DNA of 19,919 bases from assembly GCA_964442745.1 (NCBI GenBank), contig CAYUAI010000074.1, forward strand, positions 1-19,919. Direction: 5' to 3'. Source of the DNA: CAYUAI01 sp964442745 (GTDB lineage: Bacteria > Pseudomonadota > Gammaproteobacteria > S012-40). Positions 8,296 through 15,314 of the stretch are shown here, piece by piece. The notes beneath the pieces are model-generated. The model was not told the origin of the DNA and searched no databases. It saw nothing but the letters and a program-made list of their open reading frames with translations. The position numbers and the translations under genes were made by a program. Every line of letters begins with the position of its first letter. The first letter of the stretch is position 1.

Positions 8296-9081
8296 ATGAT
8301 GAAAATAAAAATGTACCAAATTGACGCATTTACTGACACCTTATTCAAAGGTAATCCAGCCGCCGTATGTCAACTTGATCAATGGTTGGAGGATGGTTTA
8401 CTACAAAATATTGCCCAGGAAAATAATCTATCTGAAACGGCTTTTTATGTGGCTAACAACGATGCCTATCAACTACGCTGGTTTACTCCAACCCATGAAG
8501 TCGACTTATGTGGACATGCCACCCTGGCCACCGCTCACGTGTTATTTTTTGAACATAACGTTGCCGGCGATACGATTACTTTCGAAACCAAAAGCGGTCC
8601 ATTATATGTCTCGAAATCACAAAATCAATTGACAATGGAACTTCCTGCCTATGACTTACAGCGCTGCCCAACAATGCCTGAACGATTAGTTGAAGGATTA
8701 GCTAAACAACCGCAAGAACTGTGGGCGGGAGGAGTTTATGTGGCCATCTTTGACAGCGAAGATGAAATCCGACAAATTCAGCCAAACTATCATCTGCTTA
8801 ACCAACTGGATCGTCTTGGCGTTGCGATTACCGCGAAAGCGAAACACAGTGATATTGTTAGCCGATTTTTTGCACCAAAAATTGGCATCAATGAAGATCC
8901 GGTGACGGGTGCTTTACATTGTGCCTTATTGCCGTTGTGGGCAAAAAAATTAGGCCAATCCCAATTCACAGCCATACAAGCTTCTCAGCGGGGAGGTAAA
9001 TTATGGGGGGAAATCAAAAATAATCGGGTCTTTTTGACAGGGTATACCAAAAAATATATGGAAGCCGAGCTTCATTTGTGA
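8296..9081 (+). CDS. PhzF-family isomerase/epimerase-like protein
   Basis: The 261-residue protein begins KMYQIDAFTDTLFKGNPAAV and carries the catalytic-glutamate motif ENNLSETAFYV, the WFTPTHEVDLCGHATLATAH segment, and in the second half FFAPKIGINEDPVTGALHC and QASQRGGKLW. These define the PhzF superfamily, which shares the diaminopimelate epimerase fold and includes the phenazine enzyme PhzF and many proteins of unknown substrate. No other phenazine gene is visible, so phenazine synthesis is not implied. ATG codons stand at 8296 and 8299. The gene follows argC by 15 bp and is the last gene of the three-gene operon. Its role is probably tied to the aminotransferase and the ArgC-like reductase. 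Confidence 0.88.
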   Translation: MMKIKMYQIDAFTDTLFKGNPAAVCQLDQWLEDGLLQNIAQENNLSETAFYVANNDAYQLRWFTPTHEVDLCGHATLATAHVLFFEHNVAGDTITFETKSGPLYVSKSQNQLTMELPAYDLQRCPTMPERLVEGLAKQPQELWAGGVYVAIFDSEDEIRQIQPNYHLLNQLDRLGVAITAKAKHSDIVSRFFAPKIGINEDPVTGALHCALLPLWAKKLGQSQFTAIQASQRGGKLWGEIKNNRVFLTGYTKKYMEAELHL

Positions 9082-9090
9082 AGCCAGCAG

Positions 9091-9129
9091 ATCCGAGTAA
9101 AACTTGCCAACTTCAAGTTTTACTCGGAT
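9091..9129. terminator. 16-bp perfect stem-loop between convergent genes
   Basis: Arms atccgagtaaaacttg (9091-9106) and caagttttactcggat (9114-9129) pair perfectly around a 7-nt loop. It lies between the PhzF stop (9081) and the stop of the leftward DUF2780 gene (9151). The position suggests a shared bidirectional terminator, although no run of T follows either arm. Confidence 0.6.
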
Positions 9130-9150
9130 GAAAGATCCATTAATCTCGGT

Positions 9151-9615
9151 CTATTGCAATACCCCACCGAGTAAATTTGAAACCGTATCACCGCCCATTG
9201 ATTTTGCATAATCTAGCACGACAGGTACAAACTGGCCGACCATATCGGGGCTAAGACCCAATTGAGAAAAATTGCCAGCGAGTGAGGCGATCCCCCCGGC
9301 TTCATCACGATTGCCACCTAACATGGCTGCCATTCCATTGCTTTTTGGTGCAGAGTTAGCCAACGAATCCGCTTCAGGCAGTGACTTGCTTACCGTCGAA
9401 TAATCAGCAGGACTGAGCTTCTGCTTCGCATAATCAAAAATAGCACCCGCACCACCGGTCGCTTGTTGGTTAGTCACCCCGAGTTGACTAACCAGATTGC
9501 CAATTAACCCTGAGTCACTGGTTGACGTTTTTTCACCCATGGGCAACATTGAGCAACCCATAAAGATAATTGATAAAACCCAGACAAAATGAATTCTCAA
9601 TGCACGTGCGTTCAC
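9151..9615 (-). CDS. DUF2780 lipoprotein
   Basis: This 154-residue protein has an N-terminal signal segment ending in the lipobox FMGC (C21) and a body rich in Gly, Ala and Ser with the DUF2780 pattern: GLIGNLVSQLGVTNQQATGG, FDYAKQKLSPADYSTVSKSL, and a C-terminal LSPDMVGQFVPVVLDYAKSM. DUF2780 proteins are small envelope proteins of unknown role in gammaproteobacteria. The start codon is GTG at 9615-9613, with a purine-rich AAAGGTGAAAAA just ahead. It stands alone, facing the end of the phzF operon. Confidence 0.8.
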   Translation of the reverse strand: MNARALRIHFVWVLSIIFMGCSMLPMGEKTSTSDSGLIGNLVSQLGVTNQQATGGAGAIFDYAKQKLSPADYSTVSKSLPEADSLANSAPKSNGMAAMLGGNRDEAGGIASLAGNFSQLGLSPDMVGQFVPVVLDYAKSMGGDTVSNLLGGVLQ

Positions 9616-9995
9616 TTTTTCACCTTTCCCGTATCGGTACCTAAAACGGCTTATATTAACCCTAGTTACAGAATATTGCTAGCTAACCTATCCCTTCAAA
9701 TCGGTCTTGAGTTTAGCTATCCTTCGTCAGAACTCCAAACTGTCTTTTTGAATTTTTCTAATACCTTATCAAGCGTATTGACCTGAACTCCACTTCGAGA
9801 GTCTGGCCCCACTGACAAAGGCGTCCAGGTTAGGTTAATACGTCAGGCTTAACATGTCATCTGCGAGTGATATTGTGAATGCTGAACTTTCATGCGTTGA
9901 ATATAAAACAACCATGCGCACTGATAGAAACCTTGTACGCATGGTGATTGGTTTATTTTTTTAGTTTGCCAAAGGGCTTGTTTTAATACAATGAG
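9616..9995. other. Intergenic region between DUF2780 and peroxidase genes
   Basis: Apart from the presumed promoter of the leftward DUF2780 gene and a hairpin at 9911-9945, nothing recognisable was found. The short frames here lack a ribosome-binding site and protein-like composition. Confidence 0.5.
9911..9945 (-). terminator. Candidate terminator after the peroxidase gene
   Basis: Arms accatgcg (9911-9918) and cgcatggt (9938-9945) form an 8-bp stem about 50 bp past the peroxidase stop. On the minus strand a TTGTTTTATATT tract follows it. The plus strand also has a T run after the stem, so it could work both ways. Confidence 0.4.
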
Positions 9996-11846
9996 TTAGT
10001 CAAAATTAGCCGCAGATACCACAAAACCATCTGATAACGTCTTTAAAAACGCCACTAAGTCGTCTTCCTCTCCGCTGGTTAATTGTAAATCACCGATACT
10101 ACCGCGGGATAAGTTTTCTAGCACCTCAGGGGCAGGCCACAGACCGGTAATATCTCGGGTATTCTTAAAGCGAATGATGTCTTTTAAGGTAATGAAAAAA
10201 CCATTATGCGCATAGGGTGCTGTTTTAGCCACATTACGCAAACTTGGTATTTTAAATTTCCCCAAAAAGCTTCGGTCACCTGTTACGCCACCCAAACCGG
10301 TATCGACAAAATCGGCAGGAAAACTGGAAAATGGAAATTCTCTATTTTTAGGCACACCAATATTAATATAACGATAGGTGCTAAACAAAACAGGTTGGCT
10401 CTGATCTGTTGATTGAGTCGTATGACAACCCACACAACGCGCTTTACCTCTAAATAAATCAAAACCGCGTTGTTCTTCAGCGGTAAAGCTCGCTTTACCC
10501 GATTGAACGACATCATATTTCGAAGAAAATGGATTCATTTCTTCAGACATTTGAAAAGCCATTAGTGCCTCAGCGAGCTGATCATAAGCTTGAGTAATAT
10601 TGTCTAATGCGCCCGCCCCAAATACTTGATTGAAAACTGAAGCATATTCAGCCCCTTTGATTTTTACAATCACTGCCGTTGGGTTTAGATTATCCATAAT
10701 ATTTTGATCTAATATATGAATCTTGGCGAGCGCGACCAAATCTTCACTCCGACCATCCCAGAATTGTCCACCTTGCGGCGAAGCATCTCCTAAAAACGCA
10801 GGGGATAAATAACTATAAGCCGTCATTGGTGTATTTCGTTGGGTAAAGGCACCGCTGGTTGGTCCCTCCGATATCGGTAAGTTTTTATCCAGATCGGACC
10901 AGCCTGCATTGGGATGATGGCATGTCGCACAAGAGCGACCCGCCGGTTCGGAAAGATTGCTATCAAAAAATAACAAACGACCTAAATTTTCTTTGTCAGC
11001 ATTAGCGATCGGTGGTGTTAGCGGCGGAGTCGGCTGAACGGGTGTGGTTGGTTGACGCGGTGGTGCGGGTATCGGTTCTTCGGGTTGAGGTAAAATAGGT
11101 ACCGGACCCTCTAATACCAAAATAGCACGTTGCGCCATGGTGGTAGAAAGCTGCTCTGTCGCATCAGTGACGTGCAAAAAAATGGTGTAATTACCTGGGG
11201 TATCGAACAGAATAGGATCCGTTGTCACTGTGGTTTGGGAGCTTGTGATATTTTTGTTGAGTTCAACTCCAGCAAAGTTCCAAGCAAAAGTATACGGACC
11301 ATTGTTATCTGGGTCAGTCAAACGACCTGTAAACTCGATGGCCGTTCCTCGACGGATACGGAGGGTTGTCGCCGGTGAGTCAATGAAAGGGATTGGAAGT
11401 TGATTGTCTGTCACGGCAGGCGATGCACCAGGAAAAGAACAGTTGGGTGCATTCACCACATTGACTTTTTGCTGCCGCGTGACGGATGTGGCTTCAATTA
11501 CACACGGAATGTCCATCAGTTCATCCCGACGTTTAGTGATTTTCCAAACATTGCTATCGATATTAGTCCGACCACCAATGGCCAGTCCCGTATCAGCATT
11601 AACAACTCGTATTATTTGATCGTTAGTTTGCGTTGCAATTTCAATGGTGAGTGTGTCTGTGCTGGTATCCCAACGCGCGAATCGAATGAAAGTCGCATCT
11701 AATACGATGCCTGCCACTAAGGATTTTCCTTCTGTCATGTTCGTTTTTTCATCTAACGAACCCTCCGAACACCCAGCCAATAATAAATAATAAATGGAAA
11801 TGGTTGCAAATGAAAAAGATTGATAAGGTAATATTTTGCTAAACAT
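9996..11846 (-). CDS. Lipoprotein with PKD-like domain and di-haem cytochrome c peroxidase (CCP/MauG)
   Basis: The protein is about 616 residues. A signal peptide ends in LLLAGC (C26). An immunoglobulin/PKD-like domain spans about 145-245 (GTAIEFTGRLTDPDNNGPYTFAW, GNYTIFLHVTDATEQ). A proline-rich linker follows (about 248-280). The CCP/MauG module has two haem-c sites, CATCH (about 306-310) and CVGCH (about 471-475), with FDSNLS and GQFWDGRSEDL between typical family positions. Di-haem peroxidases reduce hydrogen peroxide or perform MauG-like oxidations in the periplasm; here the enzyme would be membrane-tethered. The frame can be extended to TTG 11873, but ATG 11846 has an AAGGGA motif and opens directly on the signal peptide. 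It is probably monocistronic. Fusion to a PKD domain suggests substrate or surface binding. Confidence 0.87.
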   Translation of the reverse strand: MFSKILPYQSFSFATISIYYLLLAGCSEGSLDEKTNMTEGKSLVAGIVLDATFIRFARWDTSTDTLTIEIATQTNDQIIRVVNADTGLAIGGRTNIDSNVWKITKRRDELMDIPCVIEATSVTRQQKVNVVNAPNCSFPGASPAVTDNQLPIPFIDSPATTLRIRRGTAIEFTGRLTDPDNNGPYTFAWNFAGVELNKNITSSQTTVTTDPILFDTPGNYTIFLHVTDATEQLSTTMAQRAILVLEGPVPILPQPEEPIPAPPRQPTTPVQPTPPLTPPIANADKENLGRLLFFDSNLSEPAGRSCATCHHPNAGWSDLDKNLPISEGPTSGAFTQRNTPMTAYSYLSPAFLGDASPQGGQFWDGRSEDLVALAKIHILDQNIMDNLNPTAVIVKIKGAEYASVFNQVFGAGALDNITQAYDQLAEALMAFQMSEEMNPFSSKYDVVQSGKASFTAEEQRGFDLFRGKARCVGCHTTQSTDQSQPVLFSTYRYINIGVPKNREFPFSSFPADFVDTGLGGVTGDRSFLGKFKIPSLRNVAKTAPYAHNGFFITLKDIIRFKNTRDITGLWPAPEVLENLSRGSIGDLQLTSGEEDDLVAFLKTLSDGFVVSAANFD

Positions 11847-12510
11847 AATGATTCCCTTGTCACTATGTCTCAAAGGATCATTCTTAATTTACCAGGGTAA
11901 AAATCTCAACTCAACGCACCTAATACTCGCCTTAGCCGCACAGTAAAACAACTATCCATCCATCAGATGGTAGCTGTATGCTTTGCAATTAAATCGATGC
12001 CTGCCACTGATAATGTGCTGTGCTAATTTTTAGGTAATATCATTGAATATTTTGCCCCGATAATAAGAATTTATCTTGAGAGTTTCCCACGTCAAATTGG
12101 CAAGAATAGAATGTGTCAGCTAGCACCATAAAAAATCATAATGCAAACACAAATTTTTGCCGCCCACGGGCAATTGAAATGAAGAAAAAATACTTTGCCA
12201 TTAATTATTTGTAGACAAATATATCTAGGTAAGCCAATTTGATATACAGCAGAAATGGTTGTATTTCCCCCACTCAACACCGAGTGTGAACTCGCTATTA
12301 TTTTTATTGAAGCTGATTGTTATTATGAGCGATACTAAAGCCTATAAGATTTAAGTTCTACACACTATCCAATATTAGCCGTAGCTGATTAAAAAGGAAA
12401 GTGATGGAACGGCTTTTCTTAATTAAAAATTAAGGCTGAGTGGCACTGCTCACGTATTTTTTTAGAAAAATAGCCATTTAAAACCAGAATTTTATCTCTG
12501 CCAATTACCC

Positions 12511-12539
12511 TTGACTTCATCACTCACCGACATTATATT
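12511..12539 (+). promoter_or_regulatory. Sigma-70-type promoter of the rhodanese gene
   Basis: TTGACT (12511-12516) and TATATT (12534-12539) are separated by exactly 17 bp. Both hexamers are close to consensus. Transcription would start near 12546, giving a leader of about 35 nt before the rhodanese start codon. Confidence 0.7.
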
Positions 12540-12556
12540 AGAAAAATAGAATATAA
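12533..12556. promoter_or_regulatory. Candidate operator overlapping the -10 box
   Basis: ttatatt (12533-12539) and aatataa (12550-12556) form a 7-bp inverted repeat with a 10-bp spacer covering the -10 element and likely transcription start. AT-rich dyads in this position are used by BigR/SqrR-type ArsR repressors that sense reactive sulfur and control rhodanese and persulfide dioxygenase genes. The regulator gene is not in the window, so the assignment is inferred from gene function. Confidence 0.45.
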
Positions 12557-12579
12557 GAAATTACTAATATAGGAGCAAA

Positions 12580-13110
12580 ATGATGGCAGAAGTAATTATT
12601 GACGTACGAGAAAAAGATGAATACACCGCCGAGTATATAAAAGACTCAATTAATGTACCGCTATCCGGATTTGCTACTACAGCGCCGGGTATTTTAAATC
12701 AACTGAAAGATCGACAAATCTTGCTTATGTGTCGTAGTGGAATACGGGCGACGCAAGCATTAGAGCAAGCTAAAACCCTCGGTTTTAACGATATCCATAG
12801 TTATCGAGTATTTGATGGCGGCATTGTCGAATGGAAAAAACAAGGGAATCTCGTCGCTAAGGCGGTAAATGCATCACTCCCCCTCATGCGTCAAATGCAA
12901 ATTATTGTTGGCACATTATTAGTCATTTTTGCAAGCTTGGCTACCTTAGTAAACCCATGGTTTTCAGTCGCGACAATTCTATTAGGCGGTGGCTTACTCA
13001 TGGCTGGCATCACCGGGAATTGTGCAGTGGCTGCATTATTAGTTGAAGCCCCCTGGAATAAAGGAAACGCCAACTTGCAAAAAATATTGCCAAACATCAA
13101 GAAACTGTAA
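12580..13110 (+). CDS. Rhodanese with C-terminal DUF2892 membrane domain (YgaP-like)
   Basis: The 175-176 residue protein has a rhodanese domain with the active-site cysteine C51 in LLMCRSGIRATQA and the EYIKDSINVP entry motif, then a two-helix hydrophobic domain (about 106-152, IIVGTLLVIFASLATL, VATILLGGGLLMAGITG) ending NCAVAALL, matching the architecture of YgaP. It would sit in the inner membrane and transfer sulfane sulfur via a cysteine persulfide. AGGAG at 12571-12575 favours the second ATG (12583) by spacing. Near the persulfide dioxygenase gene downstream, it probably acts in persulfide or sulfide handling. A strong hairpin follows the gene, so the two genes are probably separate units. 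Confidence 0.9.
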   Translation: MMAEVIIDVREKDEYTAEYIKDSINVPLSGFATTAPGILNQLKDRQILLMCRSGIRATQALEQAKTLGFNDIHSYRVFDGGIVEWKKQGNLVAKAVNASLPLMRQMQIIVGTLLVIFASLATLVNPWFSVATILLGGGLLMAGITGNCAVAALLVEAPWNKGNANLQKILPNIKKL

Positions 13111-13123
13111 ATAAATTATCATC

Positions 13124-13159
13124 ATGAATAAACTGCAAGCTTGCTTGCAGTTTATTCAT
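13124..13159 (+). terminator. Intrinsic-type terminator after the rhodanese gene
   Basis: Arms atgaataaactgcaag (13124-13139) and cttgcagtttattcat (13144-13159) pair perfectly over 16 bp around the loop cttg. The trailing arm is T-rich, and the position is 14 bp after the stop codon. Confidence 0.65.
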
Positions 13160-13194
13160 TTAAATTCGAGGCATGTACTCCGCCAACTTAAGTA

Positions 13195-13294
13195 TTGATG
13201 GAGTACGATGAAAAAGGGGCATTCGCTTGCAAGGACACTGGCATTGGGCCTTGTACAAATCAAGAGACCAACCTAATGTCGAGTACACCATCAA
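13195..13294. repeat. Inverted repeat in the rhodanese-dioxygenase gap
   Basis: ttgatggagtac (13195-13206) and gtacaccatcaa (13283-13294) are reverse complements at 11 of 12 positions. A further gtactcc at 13175-13181 pairs with ggagtac at 13200-13206. The competing arms could be a degraded repeat element or regulatory structure before the dioxygenase gene. Confidence 0.4.
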
Positions 13295-13358
13295 AATTGT
13301 ATACATTAGCCTATTTAATAATTTTATCGATTTCAAATCATCAAGTTAGGAGATAACT

Positions 13359-14045
13359 ATGCAAGTTCGTCAATTATTTGATCAAGATACCTGGACGTAT
13401 ACCTACATCTTGTTTGATGAAAAAACCAAAGAAGCGGCGATTATTGATTCCGTGAAAGAACAATTTGCGAGGGATAAAAAATATATCACTGAATTGAATT
13501 TAACACTCAAATACGCATTGGAAACCCATGTCCATGCGGATCATGTGACAGCATCGGGTTCACATCGAGAATATTTCAACTGCCAAATTGCCGTGCATGC
13601 TGATAGCGGCAACCAATGCGCTGATTTGAAAATCAATGACGGCGATATTTTAAAACTTGGCAACCAAGAAATACTCATTTTGCATACCCCTGGACACACC
13701 AATGGCGACGTCAGTTATTTAATCGAAGGCGCTGTCTTCACTGGTGATGCGTTATTGATCCGAGCTTGCGGTCGCACAGACTTTCAGCAAGGCAGTTCTG
13801 CTGTATTGTACGAATCCATCACCAACAAACTATTCACACTAGCCGATGAAACCGTGATGTATCCTGGTCATGATTATGAGGGCTTTACCTGTTCAACCAT
13901 CGGCGAAGAAAAAGCATTGAATCCACGTTTAGCCAATCAAAAACCAAAACAAGAATTTATGGAAATTATGGATAATATGAATTTACCAAAACCTAAACGT
14001 ATCGATATTGCAGTACCTGGCAATCTCGCTTGCGGTAAAAATTAA
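13359..14045 (+). CDS. ETHE1-type persulfide dioxygenase (metallo-beta-lactamase fold)
   Basis: The 228-residue protein has the metallo-beta-lactamase motif H57-x-H59-x-D61-H62 (THVHADH), then H113 in HTPGHTNG, D130 in FTGDALL and H171 in YPGHDYEG. The sequence ACGRTDFQQGSS is the signature of the ETHE1 persulfide dioxygenase group rather than glyoxalase II. By homology H57, H113 and D130 would bind a single iron. The enzyme oxidises glutathione persulfide to sulfite, working downstream of sulfide oxidation and alongside rhodanese, whose gene lies 250 bp upstream. The start ATG has AGGAG at 13348-13352 with 6-nt spacing. It has its own upstream region, so separate transcription is likely. Confidence 0.92.
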   Translation: MQVRQLFDQDTWTYTYILFDEKTKEAAIIDSVKEQFARDKKYITELNLTLKYALETHVHADHVTASGSHREYFNCQIAVHADSGNQCADLKINDGDILKLGNQEILILHTPGHTNGDVSYLIEGAVFTGDALLIRACGRTDFQQGSSAVLYESITNKLFTLADETVMYPGHDYEGFTCSTIGEEKALNPRLANQKPKQEFMEIMDNMNLPKPKRIDIAVPGNLACGKN

Positions 14046-14214
14046 GGCTCAATATAGATTCCAGGGGCGTGGAGAAATCCTAGGCTGAAACAATTAACAC
14101 AGATAAAGTACACGCAATCAATGATTATGATGTGTACTATGTCTGCGACTTATTGTACAAATTAACTCGTTTACTCAAGTGATAAAATTAAGACCCCAGA
14201 ATCCATATTGAGCC
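14046..14214. repeat. Large imperfect inverted-repeat element
   Basis: ggctcaatat at 14046-14055 pairs exactly with atattgagcc at 14205-14214, and weaker matching continues inward to 14068 and 14192. An inner pair, cagataaagtacac against gtgtactatgtctg, matches at 12 of 14. The element starts directly after the dioxygenase stop codon. It could be an old MITE or an extended terminator hairpin. Confidence 0.5.
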
Positions 14215-14357
14215 AAAATTACTGTAAAAATATTCTCGATCAGTGGATATGGTTACAACATTATTTCTTAATGATATTCATTTCGTTGAGAAATTTAGGA
14301 TGAAACTCTAACGTGAAAACAAGGTGGATATAGTACTTTTTTAAATATGCCAATAAA

Positions 14358-14389
14358 AATATAAAACATGTAACTCATTGTTTTATATT
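14358..14389. repeat. AT-rich dyad
   Basis: aatataaaaca (14358-14368) and tgttttatatt (14379-14389) are perfect 11-bp reverse complements around a 10-nt loop, inside a strongly AT-rich segment that could melt easily. Confidence 0.5.
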
Positions 14390-14568
14390 AAAATAAAAAA
14401 TAAGCTATCTTTGTTTTTGATATTGAAAATTTGAAAACTCTATTTAGAATCAATCCTTTTTTATAACTTTATTTTAATAAGTTTTTAATTTTTCCACGAT
14501 CTATTGACAAGAAATATCTGTGTACTGAATAAAAATAGGTGATAAAATATTATCCAAATAAAGATAAT

Positions 14569-14857
14569 CGGACTCCGACTACCCCCCAGTGGCTACGGAT
14601 TTCCCTAACTTCATACCTGATTTTTTGACACCCTTTTTCCTTCCCCTTTTATGCCCTTTTTTAATTTCACCAACATGGATATTTACGCCAACTTACGAAG
14701 GGTGGTCGGACTCCGACCACCCCCAGTGGCTACGGATTTCCCTAGCTTCATACCTGGGTTTTTGACACCCTTTTTCCTTCCCCTTTTATGCCCTTTTTTA
14801 ATTTCACCAACATGGATATTTACGCCAACTTACGAAGGGTGGTTAGACTCCGACTAC
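14569..14857. repeat. 138-bp tandem duplication with palindromic junctions
   Basis: Copy 1 (14569-14706) and copy 2 (14707-14843) differ by four substitutions and one single-base indel. A third copy begins at 14844 and stops after about 14 bases. At the central junction ggtggtcgga and tccgaccacc flank a single c (14701-14721), forming a 10-bp-arm palindrome; related palindromes mark the outer edges. Frames that cross the repeat simply read it twice and are not credible genes. Confidence 0.85.
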
Positions 14858-14956
14858 TTCATTTTAGAAGAATAAATAGTAATTAAACCCTTCCGAAAAA
14901 GATTGCACTATAACTTACAAATAAAAATGTGGATTTATTTATATTTGTAAATCAAA

Positions 14957-14993
14957 TATATACATTATATCCCACAATAAAATAATGTATATA
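14957..14993. repeat. AT-rich dyad before the iterons
   Basis: tatatacattat (14957-14968) and ataatgtatata (14982-14993) pair perfectly over 12 bp with a 13-nt loop, ending 10 bp before the first iteron-like repeat. Confidence 0.5.
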
Positions 14994-15002
14994 ACGAGAA
15001 GA

Positions 15003-15152
15003 ATGATGTCCTAACCTAAAAGGGATGACGTTCTAACCTAAAAGGATGATGTTCTAACCTAAAAGGGATGACGTTCTAACCTAAAAGGGATGACGTTCTA
15101 ACTCAAGGGGATGACGTTCTAACTCATAGGGGATGATGTCCTAACTGAGTCC
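15003..15152. repeat. Seven iteron-like direct repeats, 21-22 bp spacing
   Basis: Units begin at 15003, 15025, 15046, 15068, 15090, 15111 and 15133. The common core is atgacgttctaacctaaaag, with outer units reading atgatgtcc and the last three drifting after ctaact. The spacing of 22, 21, 22, 22, 21 and 22 bp is two helical turns, so one protein could bind every copy on the same face. There are no spacers, so this is not a CRISPR array. Iterons of this length are typical of plasmid origins and partition sites. Confidence 0.85.
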
Positions 15153-15191
15153 GATGTAGGCTATTGATTTAAATGAAATAAAACGGGGTCT

Positions 15192-15237
15192 CCTGTAGTA
15201 CCTGTAGTTTATTCCTATAAATCCTGTAATGCCTGTA
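15192..15237. repeat. CCTGTA short repeat cluster
   Basis: cctgta occurs at 15192, 15201, 15223 and 15232, with a one-base variant cctata at 15214. Spacings are 9, 13, 9 and 9 bp. The cluster lies between the iterons and the CACGTG palindrome and may be a second set of protein-binding sites. Confidence 0.6.
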
Positions 15238-15286
15238 TATAAGCCAACAAAAAAACATTAAAATTTTAATTATAAAAAATCTAAAC

Positions 15287-15300
15287 CTGTCACGTGGCAG
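15287..15300. promoter_or_regulatory. parS-like CACGTG near-palindrome
   Basis: ctgtcacgtggcag is palindromic except for one t/g pair and is centred on CACGTG. The canonical ParB site TGTTTCACGTGAAACA has the same centre, with TCACGTG shared here, but the flanks differ. It lies about 160 bp upstream of the ParB-like gene. A role as its binding site is inferred. Confidence 0.4.
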
Positions 15301-15314
15301 ACCTAACAATTTAA

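Larger units (their letters stand above)
11847..12579. other. Long intergenic region between divergent peroxidase and rhodanese genes
   Basis: The region separates divergent genes and must hold both promoters. The clear elements are the sigma-70 promoter and dyad at 12511-12556. Around 12417-12467 a small palindrome cttaatt-aaa-aattaag is followed by a weak hairpin and a run of seven T, which could end a short untranslated transcript. No convincing protein frame was seen. Confidence 0.5.

Noticed and set aside
8296..9081. Phenazine biosynthesis
   Set aside because: Only the PhzF superfamily member is present; no other phz gene is nearby and most PhzF-like proteins are unrelated to phenazines.
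11705..12008. 14-base identity cgatgcctgccact at 11705 and 11995
   Set aside because: A match of this length is expected about once by chance in a window this size, and the flanks do not match.
12179..12214. 11-codon frame MKKKYFAINYL
   Set aside because: No ribosome-binding site and no link to a downstream regulated gene; chance is sufficient.
14651..14875. 74-codon frame across the tandem duplication
   Set aside because: It reads the same repeat twice, has low-complexity composition rich in Phe and Pro and no ribosome-binding site.
15003..15152. Possible CRISPR array
   Set aside because: The 21-22 bp units follow each other with no spacers between them, and no cas gene is present; iteron-like direct repeats fit better.
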